A stretch of DNA of 41,921 nucleotides from Planctomycetota bacterium (GTDB taxonomy: Bacteria > Planctomycetota > Planctomycetia > Gemmatales > Gemmataceae), in NCBI GenBank assembly GCA_016872605.1, contig VGZI01000032.1, positions 1 through 41,921 on the forward strand, given 5' to 3'. The position numbers and the translations under genes were made by a program. Numbering within the stretch: position 1 is the stretch's first letter; each line of letters begins with the position of its first letter. Under the pieces are notes generated by a model, which was given only the letters and a program-made list of their open reading frames with translations, had not been told where the DNA came from and did not search any database. Below, piece after piece: positions 31,147-39,111 of the stretch.

Positions 31147-32442
31147 CTACCCCACGATCTCCTGCACCGGCAGGGCCTCGCGAAGGAACGGGCGCATGCG
31201 GGCGTCCGTCGTGTCGATGCCGACGAGTCGGTAGAGCGTGGCGGCGAATTGGGCTGGGCTGACGGGTACGTTGGCGGGACGCGAGCCGGTGCGGTCGCTG
31301 GAACCGACGATGCGGCCGCCTTCGAGTCCGCCACCGGCAAGTAAGTAGCTGAAGCAATACGGGAAGTGGTCGCGGGCACCGGAGCGATTGAGCCTCGGCG
31401 TGCGTCCAAACTCGCCGCCCACCACGATGAGCGTTGAACGCAGCATGCGGCGATCGTGTAGATCGGAGAGCAGGGCGGACAAACCCTGATCGAGCCGCGG
31501 GCAGAGGTGTTGCTCCATACGCACCATGCCGCCCAGGTCGGCGCCGTGAACGTCCCAGGCGTCCCAGGCTGGGCCGTCGTACCATTTCACTTGAATGAAT
31601 CGGCTCCCCGCTTGCACGAGTCGGCGTGCCAGCAAGCAGGACTGGCCGAATAGATTGGCGCCGTAACGTTCGCGCAGCGCGGCCGGTTCGCGCGACAAGT
31701 CGAAGGCGTCGCGCACCTGCGTCGACGTCAGGATGTCGACGGCGCGTTGATACGATTGATCCATCCGCTCGATCGCCTGGTTGCCATGGGCCGATTGGCG
31801 AAAGCGATCGATGGCAGCCAAGAGTTCGCGGCGTTGCGTGAAGCGATCGGCACGAATGTCGGCGGAGAGTGCGAACTGTGGCAGCTGCACGCGGTTGCCG
31901 GTCGGATCCGCGATCTCGACGGGGAAGTACGGCGCGCCCAGCCGGCCGCCTCCCACGCCCAGACGCGAGCCGACGTGCACATACGGCGGCATGTTGCCTC
32001 GATAACCCTGAATACGCGAGATGACCGCGCCGTAGGATGTCGTTTCGCCTGCGAAGCCCGTGAGCATCGGCACGGGTGAATGCGAGTCAATGCCATGGTT
32101 CATCGAGCGCACGAGCACGCACTTATCCATGTGCTGCGAAAGTCGAGGCAACAACTCGCCGATCTGAATGCCCGGCACGTTGGTCGGAATGGCGCCGTAC
32201 GGTCCGCGAATCGTGTCAGGCGTTTCCGGCTTCGGGTCGAATGTCTCGAGATGGCTCGGCCCGCCGTCGAGCCAAAGAAAGATGCACGCCGCCTCGCGCC
32301 GTTCGCGGTCCGGCGATGCGTGAGCCGATCGAAAGAGGTCGGCCAGCGTCAAGCCGGCGAGACTCAACCCGCCGATGCGCAGCATCTCTCGCCGCGTGAT
32401 CCCGCCGCAATTGCGAACCGTACTGTCGCCAATCGTGAACAT
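31147..32442 (-). CDS. DUF1501 protein with Tat signal
   Basis: A 431-residue DUF1501 protein. The Tat motif is GITRREMLRIGGLSLAGL at residues 14-31. The core follows with LWLDGGPSHLETFDPKPE, IGELLPRLSQHM, VRSMNHGIDSHSP and the late VVGGEFGRTPRLN. It is closer in its GGPSH motif to the protein at 3389 than to that at 4846. A strong AAGGGGGG ribosome-binding site lies 5 bp before the ATG. It is the first gene of a minus-strand operon with the 90-residue protein, the aspartic protease and the TolB-like propeller, and is divergent from the subtilase gene. In contrast to the other copies, no DUF1549/DUF1553 gene is adjacent. Confidence 0.9.
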   Translation of the reverse strand: MFTIGDSTVRNCGGITRREMLRIGGLSLAGLTLADLFRSAHASPDRERREAACIFLWLDGGPSHLETFDPKPETPDTIRGPYGAIPTNVPGIQIGELLPRLSQHMDKCVLVRSMNHGIDSHSPVPMLTGFAGETTSYGAVISRIQGYRGNMPPYVHVGSRLGVGGGRLGAPYFPVEIADPTGNRVQLPQFALSADIRADRFTQRRELLAAIDRFRQSAHGNQAIERMDQSYQRAVDILTSTQVRDAFDLSREPAALRERYGANLFGQSCLLARRLVQAGSRFIQVKWYDGPAWDAWDVHGADLGGMVRMEQHLCPRLDQGLSALLSDLHDRRMLRSTLIVVGGEFGRTPRLNRSGARDHFPYCFSYLLAGGGLEGGRIVGSSDRTGSRPANVPVSPAQFAATLYRLVGIDTTDARMRPFLREALPVQEIVG

Positions 32443-32721
32443 GTCTGCCCCCCTTCACGCGGACTCTCCACGTAATCCTACACAAGATGGTATCATTCCG
32501 CGGCACATGACACAATGAAGAAAATCGGCAAAATCGAGTCGATCCGCTGGCAACCCGACGGTCGACGTTGTGACCTGCTGGGAGCAAAGGGGATCATCTG
32601 TATCGCGAAACCGGCGACCTTGCCGATCATGCCGCGCGGCCGGAATAATCGGCTCGCGACATTTTCAGTTGCGCATGGAAAAAGTGTTTTCCATCGGCTC
32701 ACCTTGTGTCATACTGGATAC

Positions 32722-35586
32722 ATGATCCACTGCGCGCGCATTGTGTTGATTTTAGGCGGCATGACCTGGGCGATCCCGGCGTTGGGGCAGTTGCCGCCCA
32801 ATCCGGCGCCGCCTGCGAAATACAAGGCCACGGTGCGCTATCACATCCCGGCGCCGCGCGATCTGCATGTCGCCGCGTATGACGCGTTGGAGCGGCATCT
32901 GCAGTCGCTCGATTTCGAGTTCGACCCGCCGCTGCAGAAGCGGCCCAATACCGATCGGGAGGATCGAAGCAAGAACTACAGGCGAGGCACGATTCCGTCA
33001 AAGCACGCGCTGAAGGCGCTGGAATCTCCGGTCGTGCAATCGCTGATGCTCGTTCCGGACGGTTTCGATTTGCCGGGTGAAGTGGATGCGCAGGTGCTCG
33101 TCCGGCTCGAATTGGTAGGCAATCTCCCCCCGGCCGGGCAGCGCGAATTGGCGGATCAGACTCGAGTTCTGTTGCGCGAGCTCGGCTTCCGCGAAGCGAT
33201 CGGGTACGACCATCGCGGCTACTCGAAACGTCCGCACACGCGCATCGTCGGTTCGATCGCTCGCGGGAAGCTGGATGTCCTTGGACGCGACCTTCGCAAC
33301 CACCCCGCGGGCTGGCTTGGCCCGATCATGTCGCGCAATGAGCTGCCCAAGCCATTCAGTGAGGTCAACGTCGTCCAGGTCATCGAGGTGTTGCCCGATT
33401 CCGACGGCATCTCCGAATTCGGCGACCCGGCGCCGCGAGGCGAGCTTTACCTCGACAAGATCAGTCCGGAATTGTGGGGATTTGTCAAAGAGAAAGACCT
33501 CGGCTCGCAGCAAGTTCGCGTGCAGATCGGCTTTGTCGGGCGAATGCAAGGCGACGAGAGTGGGTGGAAAGAACTGTTGCGCGAGACCGCGCCCGGGTTT
33601 TTCGTGGAAAGCCAACTCGGTCAATTCGTCACCGGCATCGTGCGCGTCGATCAGGTCAAGCGGTTGGCGGCATCGCCCGTCATCGACGTGATTCGCTTTC
33701 CGCACATGACGCATGTCAACGTCGATCCGTCCATCGTGATCAAGGGGGACAACGCCAAGGCCGTGGAACAGACGAAGCTCAAGGAGTTGCACGCCCGCGG
33801 CTATCGCGGCCAGGGAGTCAAGGTCGGCATCATTGATCGCGACTTTCGCGGCTGGGACAAGCTGATCGAGAAAAAACTCCTGCCAGCAAAGACTCGGCTC
33901 GTCGATCTGACCACGGAGGCCAATCCCAAGATCGAGCCCAATGGTTATCCACAAGACGGCGTGGAGTATGGCCACGGTACGCTTTGCGCTCGGGCGACGG
34001 CGATTGCGGCCCCCGATGCGGAGATCGTGCTCATTCGCATCGACACCGTGGATCCGGCGCATCTGGCCGAGATTGTCCGCTATGTTTCGCAGGCAGGCCG
34101 CTTTTCGGCGACGCTCGACAAACGTGATGGCGAAGTTCTGGCTCGCACCGGCGAGTTACGCAATCGCCGGGCTGAATTGCTCGAAGAACGCCGCATCATT
34201 CTCAACGACTTCAAAGACGAAACGGAGCAAAAGGATTATCGGGGCTTCTTGGGCCCGTTCTACACCTGGCTCTACAGCGATCGTGAATGGCATCGGCAGC
34301 GCATGGACATTCACGACAAGCTCGAATCGGATCACCTGAAGAAACAGAAACGCCTGAGCGATCAACTCAAAGCCGTCAATAGTCTCGAAGGCATCGGCAT
34401 CCTGGTCAACGCGCTATCGTGGCACAGCGGCTACGCGCTCGGCGGCAACAGTCCGTTCTCCAAACTGCTCAATGACCCAAACGGACCGCTCTGGTTTCAA
34501 GCCGCCGGCAATACACGCGGACAAACCTGGATCGGCCGCTTGCGGCAGACGGCCGGCGATCCTGCCATCCGTTTCTCTGCCGATGATGTACCGATACCCC
34601 AGGGCCGATGGTCCAACGAAATCAACTTTCTCAACTGGCAGCCCTACAACGGCAAGCCGAGCCTTGATCTGCCCGACAAGGTGCGATTGCGATTGACGCT
34701 GCAATGGCGCGAGCCGCATGATCCGGACTACTTTCAGTTGGGCGATGACGATCCCTATCGCGTGCCCTTGGCGGAAATGAGGCTAATGCTCTTGCGCCAG
34801 CGCGATCCAGAAGCCAAGACGGTACCGGCCGATGTCTTCGATCTCGTGGGCCGAACCGGTGGATTGCCGAACAAGCTAGAGCCGGGCTCGCCGTTCGATC
34901 AGCCGCCGAAATCGCGCATCTACCGCGCGTTCGGCGGCCCACAGCGGATCGAACATCTGCCGACCAGTTCGGTGTATGAAGCCGTACTGGAAATGCCGCT
35001 CCCGAAAGGGGGCCGATACGCGGTTCGAGTGGAGAAACAAGTAGATTCCCGGTGGATGTTCATTACACATCCGGAACGCAAGACGCCGCTCTTCCATCGT
35101 GTCAAGGACCTTGTGCCGACGGGTATTCGGCCGCTGGGACAACCGACGCTGCCGGACCTGGAAAAGGACTGGGACCTTCGGCCACGCTTATTCGTCGAAG
35201 TGATCGACGATGCGAATCGCGTCAAGGGGCGTATCGTGTTTGCCGATTTCTGGACCGATTCGGCCAGCATCGGTTTGCCCGCGGACGCGCGAAACGTGAT
35301 CTCGATCGGAGCCGCGAGCTTGAAGAACCAACCGCAACCATACAGCGCGTTCGGTTCGCCGCCGGGAATCGAGTTGATGCGCCGTCCGTCGCTGTATGCG
35401 TATGACGAATTGGATTTGCCCGCCGGCGGCGCGTACGGCACGAGCGTCGCCAACGCCTTCGCCGCCGGGACAGTCGCCGCCATGCTCAGCGCGGGCAAGG
35501 TCTCGCGCGAGCAGGCCATGCAGATGCTGCGCGAGCAGGACGGCCAGGTCTTGCGCGTGCCAGTCAAGGAGCCGCGCACGAAGTAA
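32722..35586 (+). CDS. Secreted S8-family (subtilisin-like) serine protease with large insertions
   Basis: About 954 residues from the ATG at 32722, which begins a signal peptide (MIHCARIVLILGGMTWAIPA); a frame open from 32515 adds 69 residues of non-signal sequence and is rejected. A long N-terminal region of about 360 residues, rich in charged strands and with no recognised domain, precedes the catalytic core. The Asp is D372 (KVGIIDRDFRG), the His is H418 (YGHGTLCAR), the oxyanion Asn is N597 (QAAGNTRG) and the Ser is S908 (YGTSVANAFAAG). The His-to-Asn gap contains a roughly 100-residue Arg/Glu/Lys-rich helical insert likely to be coiled-coil, and the Asn-to-Ser gap a roughly 250-residue beta-rich insert. 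It presumably degrades proteins outside the cytoplasm. A strong hairpin spans its stop codon. Confidence 0.86.
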   Translation: MIHCARIVLILGGMTWAIPALGQLPPNPAPPAKYKATVRYHIPAPRDLHVAAYDALERHLQSLDFEFDPPLQKRPNTDREDRSKNYRRGTIPSKHALKALESPVVQSLMLVPDGFDLPGEVDAQVLVRLELVGNLPPAGQRELADQTRVLLRELGFREAIGYDHRGYSKRPHTRIVGSIARGKLDVLGRDLRNHPAGWLGPIMSRNELPKPFSEVNVVQVIEVLPDSDGISEFGDPAPRGELYLDKISPELWGFVKEKDLGSQQVRVQIGFVGRMQGDESGWKELLRETAPGFFVESQLGQFVTGIVRVDQVKRLAASPVIDVIRFPHMTHVNVDPSIVIKGDNAKAVEQTKLKELHARGYRGQGVKVGIIDRDFRGWDKLIEKKLLPAKTRLVDLTTEANPKIEPNGYPQDGVEYGHGTLCARATAIAAPDAEIVLIRIDTVDPAHLAEIVRYVSQAGRFSATLDKRDGEVLARTGELRNRRAELLEERRIILNDFKDETEQKDYRGFLGPFYTWLYSDREWHRQRMDIHDKLESDHLKKQKRLSDQLKAVNSLEGIGILVNALSWHSGYALGGNSPFSKLLNDPNGPLWFQAAGNTRGQTWIGRLRQTAGDPAIRFSADDVPIPQGRWSNEINFLNWQPYNGKPSLDLPDKVRLRLTLQWREPHDPDYFQLGDDDPYRVPLAEMRLMLLRQRDPEAKTVPADVFDLVGRTGGLPNKLEPGSPFDQPPKSRIYRAFGGPQRIEHLPTSSVYEAVLEMPLPKGGRYAVRVEKQVDSRWMFITHPERKTPLFHRVKDLVPTGIRPLGQPTLPDLEKDWDLRPRLFVEVIDDANRVKGRIVFADFWTDSASIGLPADARNVISIGAASLKNQPQPYSAFGSPPGIELMRRPSLYAYDELDLPAGGAYGTSVANAFAAGTVAAMLSAGKVSREQAMQMLREQDGQVLRVPVKEPRTK

Positions 35587-35620
35587 GCGGCACTCGTTGG
35601 GCCGCTTACTCCGTGCGCGG
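35572..35620. terminator. Long hairpin spanning the subtilase stop codon
   Basis: Arms of 20 bp at 35572-35591 and 35601-35620, with one mismatch and a 9-base loop: CCGCGCACG, then A or its partner, then AGTAAGCGGC. The left arm includes the last codons and the TAA of the protease. It lies between two convergent genes whose stops are 43 bp apart, so it could stop transcription from either side; there is no T-run. Confidence 0.65.
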
Positions 35621-35628
35621 CTGTTCGG

Positions 35629-35928
35629 TCATTCCCCCTCGAAGTCGAATGCGATCACCCCGGCCAGGTCGGGGATGTGCTCCGCCTTGATCTTCTCATG
35701 GTCGGGATGCGTCAAGTAACGGTCGCGCGTGGCTGCGTCGACGAAGGTCATGACGAAGCCGTGCGTGTAGCCGTCGTTGAGGCCTTCCGGGCTGGCGTAC
35801 GGTCCTCCGGTGCATGAGAGAAAGCCGGGCAGGACTTTACGCAGCTTCGCCAGGTCCGCAGCCAGCTCCGCCATTCGATGTGTCTTGCCTGGTTTGAACT
35901 TGATCAGAACGATGTGATAGATTCTCAT
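35629..35928 (-). CDS. Dabb-family (stress-responsive alpha/beta-barrel) protein
   Basis: A 99-residue single-domain protein. The N-terminal strand MRIYHIVLIKFKPGKT carries the conserved His of the Dabb domain; LPGFLSCTGGPYASPEGLNDGYTHG forms the centre, and YLTHPDHEKIKAEHIPDL and VIAFDFEGE complete the ferredoxin-like fold. Members dimerise into a barrel and are often stress-induced or act as small enzymes on hydrophobic substrates; this copy's role is unknown. A good AGGAGT site lies about 6 bp before the ATG. It is monocistronic and convergent with the subtilase gene. Confidence 0.9.
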   Translation of the reverse strand: MRIYHIVLIKFKPGKTHRMAELAADLAKLRKVLPGFLSCTGGPYASPEGLNDGYTHGFVMTFVDAATRDRYLTHPDHEKIKAEHIPDLAGVIAFDFEGE

Positions 35929-35957
35929 GCTGAACTCCTCCCTTCAAGAAATCTAAC

Positions 35958-35981
35958 CACAGAGGCACAGAGAACACAGAG
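35958..35981. repeat. Triplicated CACAGAG repeat
   Basis: CACAGAG occurs at 35958-35964, 35966-35972 and 35975-35981 in the 207-bp gap between the Dabb gene and the sugar transferase. The purine-rich wording is typical of a dispersed intergenic repeat found in many environmental bacterial genomes. No function is assigned. Confidence 0.55.
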
Positions 35982-36135
35982 AGAAATCGTATGGATCGAA
36001 GTAGCGATGGGAGCTTCGGCTAACTTGATTATTTGCCTTTAGGCGGAGAATGAATTGAAACTGTGCATTGAAAGGAATGCCGGGCGGTGGTAAATTCCGC
36101 TGCTGGGCAGCCAAAGCTTCACGGACAGGGACGTC

Positions 36136-37530
36136 ATGGTCAAGAACAAAAGCCAACTTCTGTGTGCCTGGTTTTTCTGTGCCGACCTGGTGCTGACCGT
36201 GACTGCCTGGATACTTGCGCATTATCTGCGTTTCGACTCGGGCTTGTTCACGGTCGACAAGACGCCGCCGACGTTTGACCTCTGCCTGCAAAACATCCCG
36301 CTCGTATTGATCCTGAGCGCCGTCGCGTACTACTTTACCGGGCAATTTGAAATTAATCGCTTTCGCCGGCTGCGAGAGGATGTTGTCAGCGTCTTCCTGG
36401 GCACGGCGCTCATGGGCCTGCTCGTCGTGGCCGCCACGTTCGGCTTTCACAGCCAGTATGAATCACGCGGTGCGATCTTGCTGTTTATCGGCCTGACCAT
36501 GGTGCTTGTACTCGTTGCACGGCGGCTGACCTGGGCGGGCGTGCATTGGCTTCGGCAACAAGGATACAACCAGACGCAGACGATCATCATCGGCACCGGA
36601 CGCACCGCACGCAAGACGGCGCGTTCACTTCGGCAAACCAGCTGGCTGGGATTCAAAAACGTCGGCTTTGTGGAAGACAAACCGTCGCATTGGGCGAGTG
36701 ATCTCGACATCCTCGGCGGCATCGATGATCTGCCGATGCTCGTTGAAAAATACCAGGTCTCGCACGTCTTCATCTGCTTGCCGATGAGCCGTTATCATGA
36801 ATCGCGGCGCGTGTTCGACGTACTCTCGCAGACGCTGGTCGACGTGCAGTTGATCGTGGACGTGCCGGCGCTGGCCGGCGTCGCATTCACGACCACGCAT
36901 TTCGACGGAATGCCGATGATCGGCCTGCGCGAAAGTCCGCATTACGGCCTCAACATCGTTATTAAGCGGATCATGGACATCGTGCTCTCGCTGATCGCAT
37001 TGATCATTCTGTCGCCGGTGATGATTCTGATCGCGATCCTGATCAAACTGACCAGCCCTGGTCCGATCTTTTTCGTTCAGGAGCGTTGCGGGCTGAACGG
37101 CGAAACGTTTAACATGCTCAAGTTCCGGACCATGCGCGTCGATGCCGAGAAGGAGACAGGCGCGGTGTGGGCGATCAAGGATGATCCGCGCAAGACTTGG
37201 CTGGGCGATTTCTTACGCAAGACGAGCCTGGACGAACTGCCTCAGTTTATCAACGTGCTGCTAGGCGACATGAGCCTGGTCGGTCCGCGTCCGGAACGTC
37301 CGGTGTTCATCAGCAAGTTTGTCAAGACAATTCCCAACTATCACGCTCGCCATGCTGTCAAGGCAGGCATTACCGGCTGGGCTCAGGTCAACGGTTGGCG
37401 CGGCAACACGTCGCTGCGCAAACGCATCGAGTGCGATCTCTACTACATCACGCACTGGACGCCCTGGCTCGATATTCGCATCCTCTTCCTCACCGTCTGG
37501 AATGGGTTCGTGCACCGCAATGCGTATTGA
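36136..37530 (+). CDS. Undecaprenyl-phosphate sugar phosphotransferase (exopolysaccharide initiation)
   Basis: A 464-residue integral membrane protein of the WcaJ/polyprenyl glycosylphosphotransferase type. Residues 8-125 hold four or five hydrophobic segments; a soluble nucleotide-binding-like domain with IIIGTGRTARKTAR follows at about 155-260. The C-terminal bacterial sugar transferase domain begins near 275 with a hydrophobic anchor (RIMDIVLSLIALIILSP) and has SPGPIFFVQERCGLNG, MLKFRTMR, LRKTSLDELPQFINVL, DMSLVGPRPE and GITGWAQVNGWRG. The enzyme should transfer a sugar-1-phosphate, commonly glucose or galactose, from a UDP-sugar to undecaprenyl phosphate, starting polysaccharide assembly at the inner membrane. 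AGGGA lies 5 bp before the ATG. The sugar-nucleotide genes downstream fit this pathway, although no glycosyltransferases or export genes are adjacent. Confidence 0.92.
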   Translation: MVKNKSQLLCAWFFCADLVLTVTAWILAHYLRFDSGLFTVDKTPPTFDLCLQNIPLVLILSAVAYYFTGQFEINRFRRLREDVVSVFLGTALMGLLVVAATFGFHSQYESRGAILLFIGLTMVLVLVARRLTWAGVHWLRQQGYNQTQTIIIGTGRTARKTARSLRQTSWLGFKNVGFVEDKPSHWASDLDILGGIDDLPMLVEKYQVSHVFICLPMSRYHESRRVFDVLSQTLVDVQLIVDVPALAGVAFTTTHFDGMPMIGLRESPHYGLNIVIKRIMDIVLSLIALIILSPVMILIAILIKLTSPGPIFFVQERCGLNGETFNMLKFRTMRVDAEKETGAVWAIKDDPRKTWLGDFLRKTSLDELPQFINVLLGDMSLVGPRPERPVFISKFVKTIPNYHARHAVKAGITGWAQVNGWRGNTSLRKRIECDLYYITHWTPWLDIRILFLTVWNGFVHRNAY

Positions 37531-37596
37531 CATGCTGAAGACCAGACACGCGTCGTCGCGCTCGCTCGGCGGTTTCGCGCATCGCGCCCGTCTGAT

Positions 37597-37625
37597 CCCC
37601 AGGGTTCGCTGCGCTCACCCTGGGG
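37597..37625. repeat. Palindromic repeat upstream of obg
   Basis: CCCCAGGGT (37597-37605) and ACCCTGGGG (37617-37625) are perfect 9-bp arms around an 11-base loop that contains GC-rich direct repeats. It sits in the 145-bp gap between the sugar transferase and obg. With no T-run it is more likely a dispersed palindrome than a terminator. Confidence 0.6.
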
Positions 37626-37675
37626 CTTCCAAGTCATTGCAGGATCACGCCCGATACGTCTGATACAATAATCAA

Positions 37676-38671
37676 ATGTTCGTCGATCGAGTCACTATCT
37701 TTGTCAAAGGCGGCGACGGGGGACGCGGCTGCTGCAGCTTCCGGCGAGAAAAATACGTCCCCAAAGGCGGACCCGACGGCGGCGACGGCGGCGATGGCGG
37801 CAGCGTCATTATTCGCGCCGTGGCCGGGGCCGACAGCCTTGCCGATGTCGTCAATCGCAAGCATGTTCGCGCGCCAGGCGGCAGCGCTGGGAGCGGCGCC
37901 CAGAAAACGGGACGTTCCGCATCCGACGTCATTCTTGTCGTGCCCCCCGGGACCATCATCTACGACCGCGACCGGGGCAACATCCTACGCGATCTCACCA
38001 AGCCCGGCGATGAAGTCGTCGTCGCCAAGGGAGGCCGCGGCGGGCGTGGCAACAAGTACTTCGCTACCGCCACCAATCGCACGCCGACCCAGTATGAACC
38101 GGGCGAACCGGGCGAGGAACGCTGGCTTATCCTCGAACTCAAGGTGATCGCCGATGCGGGATTGATCGGTCTGCCCAACGCTGGCAAATCGACATTGCTG
38201 AGCCGACTGTCCCAGGCTCATCCAGAGATCGCCGACTATCCGTTCACGACCAAGCATCCGAACCTCGGCGTCGTGCATATCGGTGGCGAGCGAGTCTTCG
38301 TCCTGGCCGACTTGCCTGGCCTGATCGAAGGCGCGCACGCCGGCGTTGGCCTCGGGCACGAGTTTTTACGCCATGTCGAGCGGACGCGTGTGCTTGTCCA
38401 TCTGCTCGAGCCGATGCCGTTGGACGGCAGCGATCCGGTCGAGAACTATCGCATGGTGCGCCGCGAGTTGGAACTGTATCGCCAAGAATTGGCAACCAAA
38501 CCGGAAGTCGTGGCCATGAGCAAATGCGAGTTGGTGTCAGATGACACTATCCGCGCTCGGCTCGAACGGGAGCTTGGCTGCGAGGTGCTCGCCGTGTCTG
38601 CGGTCACTGGCCAAGGGCTCGCTCAACTCGTCGGCCGCGTCGCGGAGTCCGTTGCTGGCGCGTCCGGTTGA
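37676..38671 (+). CDS. obg: Obg/CgtA-family GTPase
   Basis: A 331-residue GTPase. Residues 1-155 form the glycine-rich Obg fold (FVDRVTIFVKGGDGGRG, FRREKYVPKGGPDGGDGG). The G domain follows: G1 is GLPNAGKST, G2 the YPFTT segment, G3 DLPGLIEGAHAGVGLG, and G5 SAVTGQG. The G4 position reads MSKCEL instead of the usual NKxD, so guanine specificity may rest on a variant motif. The variable C-terminal OCT domain is absent, as in short Obg proteins. Obg assists assembly of the 50S subunit and links it to growth and stress signals. The final 49 bp overlap, tail to tail, with ruvX on the other strand. Confidence 0.95.
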   Translation: MFVDRVTIFVKGGDGGRGCCSFRREKYVPKGGPDGGDGGDGGSVIIRAVAGADSLADVVNRKHVRAPGGSAGSGAQKTGRSASDVILVVPPGTIIYDRDRGNILRDLTKPGDEVVVAKGGRGGRGNKYFATATNRTPTQYEPGEPGEERWLILELKVIADAGLIGLPNAGKSTLLSRLSQAHPEIADYPFTTKHPNLGVVHIGGERVFVLADLPGLIEGAHAGVGLGHEFLRHVERTRVLVHLLEPMPLDGSDPVENYRMVRRELELYRQELATKPEVVAMSKCELVSDDTIRARLERELGCEVLAVSAVTGQGLAQLVGRVAESVAGASG

Positions 38672-39111
38672 CATGTTTTGGCTCGCGGCACTTCCGTATC
38701 GAGGTAGGTTTGCAGCAGGATCTGGGCGGCCACGCGATCGCGGCGTGCCTTGCGTTGCTTCTTGGTCAAGCCGATGTCGGCCAGAGCATTGTCGGCTTCG
38801 AAGGAAGTAAACCGCTCATCGTAAAAAACCACGGAAACCCCCGTGACATCGCCGAGCCAAGCTCCGAACGCACGGGCAGCTTTGGCCTGCCCGCCTTCGC
38901 TGCCGTCCTCGTGAATCGGCAGGCCGACGACGAGCAAGCCGACCTCTTCTTCGCTGACGATTCGCTTGAAGTATGCAGCGTCCTGCGCGGCATCTCGCCT
39001 CGTGTAGGTCGTTAACGGCGACGCCAATCGGCGATCGACATCGCTGATCGCCAAGCCGAGGCGAACGCTGCCGGGATCGACTGCCAGAATTCGGCCATGA
39101 CCACTCACCAT
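38623..39111 (-). CDS. ruvX: RuvX/YqgF-family Holliday junction resolvase-like nuclease
   Basis: About 162 residues from the ATG at 39111. The RNase H-like fold starts with ILAVDPGSVRLGLAISD (first catalytic Asp), continues with LLVVGLPIHEDGSEG, FYDERFTSFEADNALA and ends with RDRVAAQILLQTYL, whose Asp completes the acidic triad. The enzyme processes pre-16S rRNA ends in several bacteria and was first proposed to resolve Holliday junctions. The C-terminus has a 20-residue Ala/Pro/Thr-rich extension beyond the usual end, encoded in the overlap with obg. The start touches the stop of the upstream guanylyltransferase gene (one shared base), so the two are cotranslated. A frame open to 39363 is not the true start. 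Confidence 0.92.
   Translation of the reverse strand: MVSGHGRILAVDPGSVRLGLAISDVDRRLASPLTTYTRRDAAQDAAYFKRIVSEEEVGLLVVGLPIHEDGSEGGQAKAARAFGAWLGDVTGVSVVFYDERFTSFEADNALADIGLTKKQRKARRDRVAAQILLQTYLDTEVPRAKTCQPDAPATDSATRPTS

Noticed and set aside
32515..32721. 69-codon upstream extension of the subtilase frame
   Set aside because: It would bury the signal peptide; the ATG at 32722 begins a normal export signal.
32998..34062. 354-codon frame antisense to the subtilase
   Set aside because: The sense frame carries the protease catalytic motifs; the antisense product has no known motif.
35953..36450. 165-codon minus-strand frame opposite the sugar transferase
   Set aside because: Its C-terminus is a translation of the CACAGAG repeat and the rest is antisense to a clear membrane enzyme.
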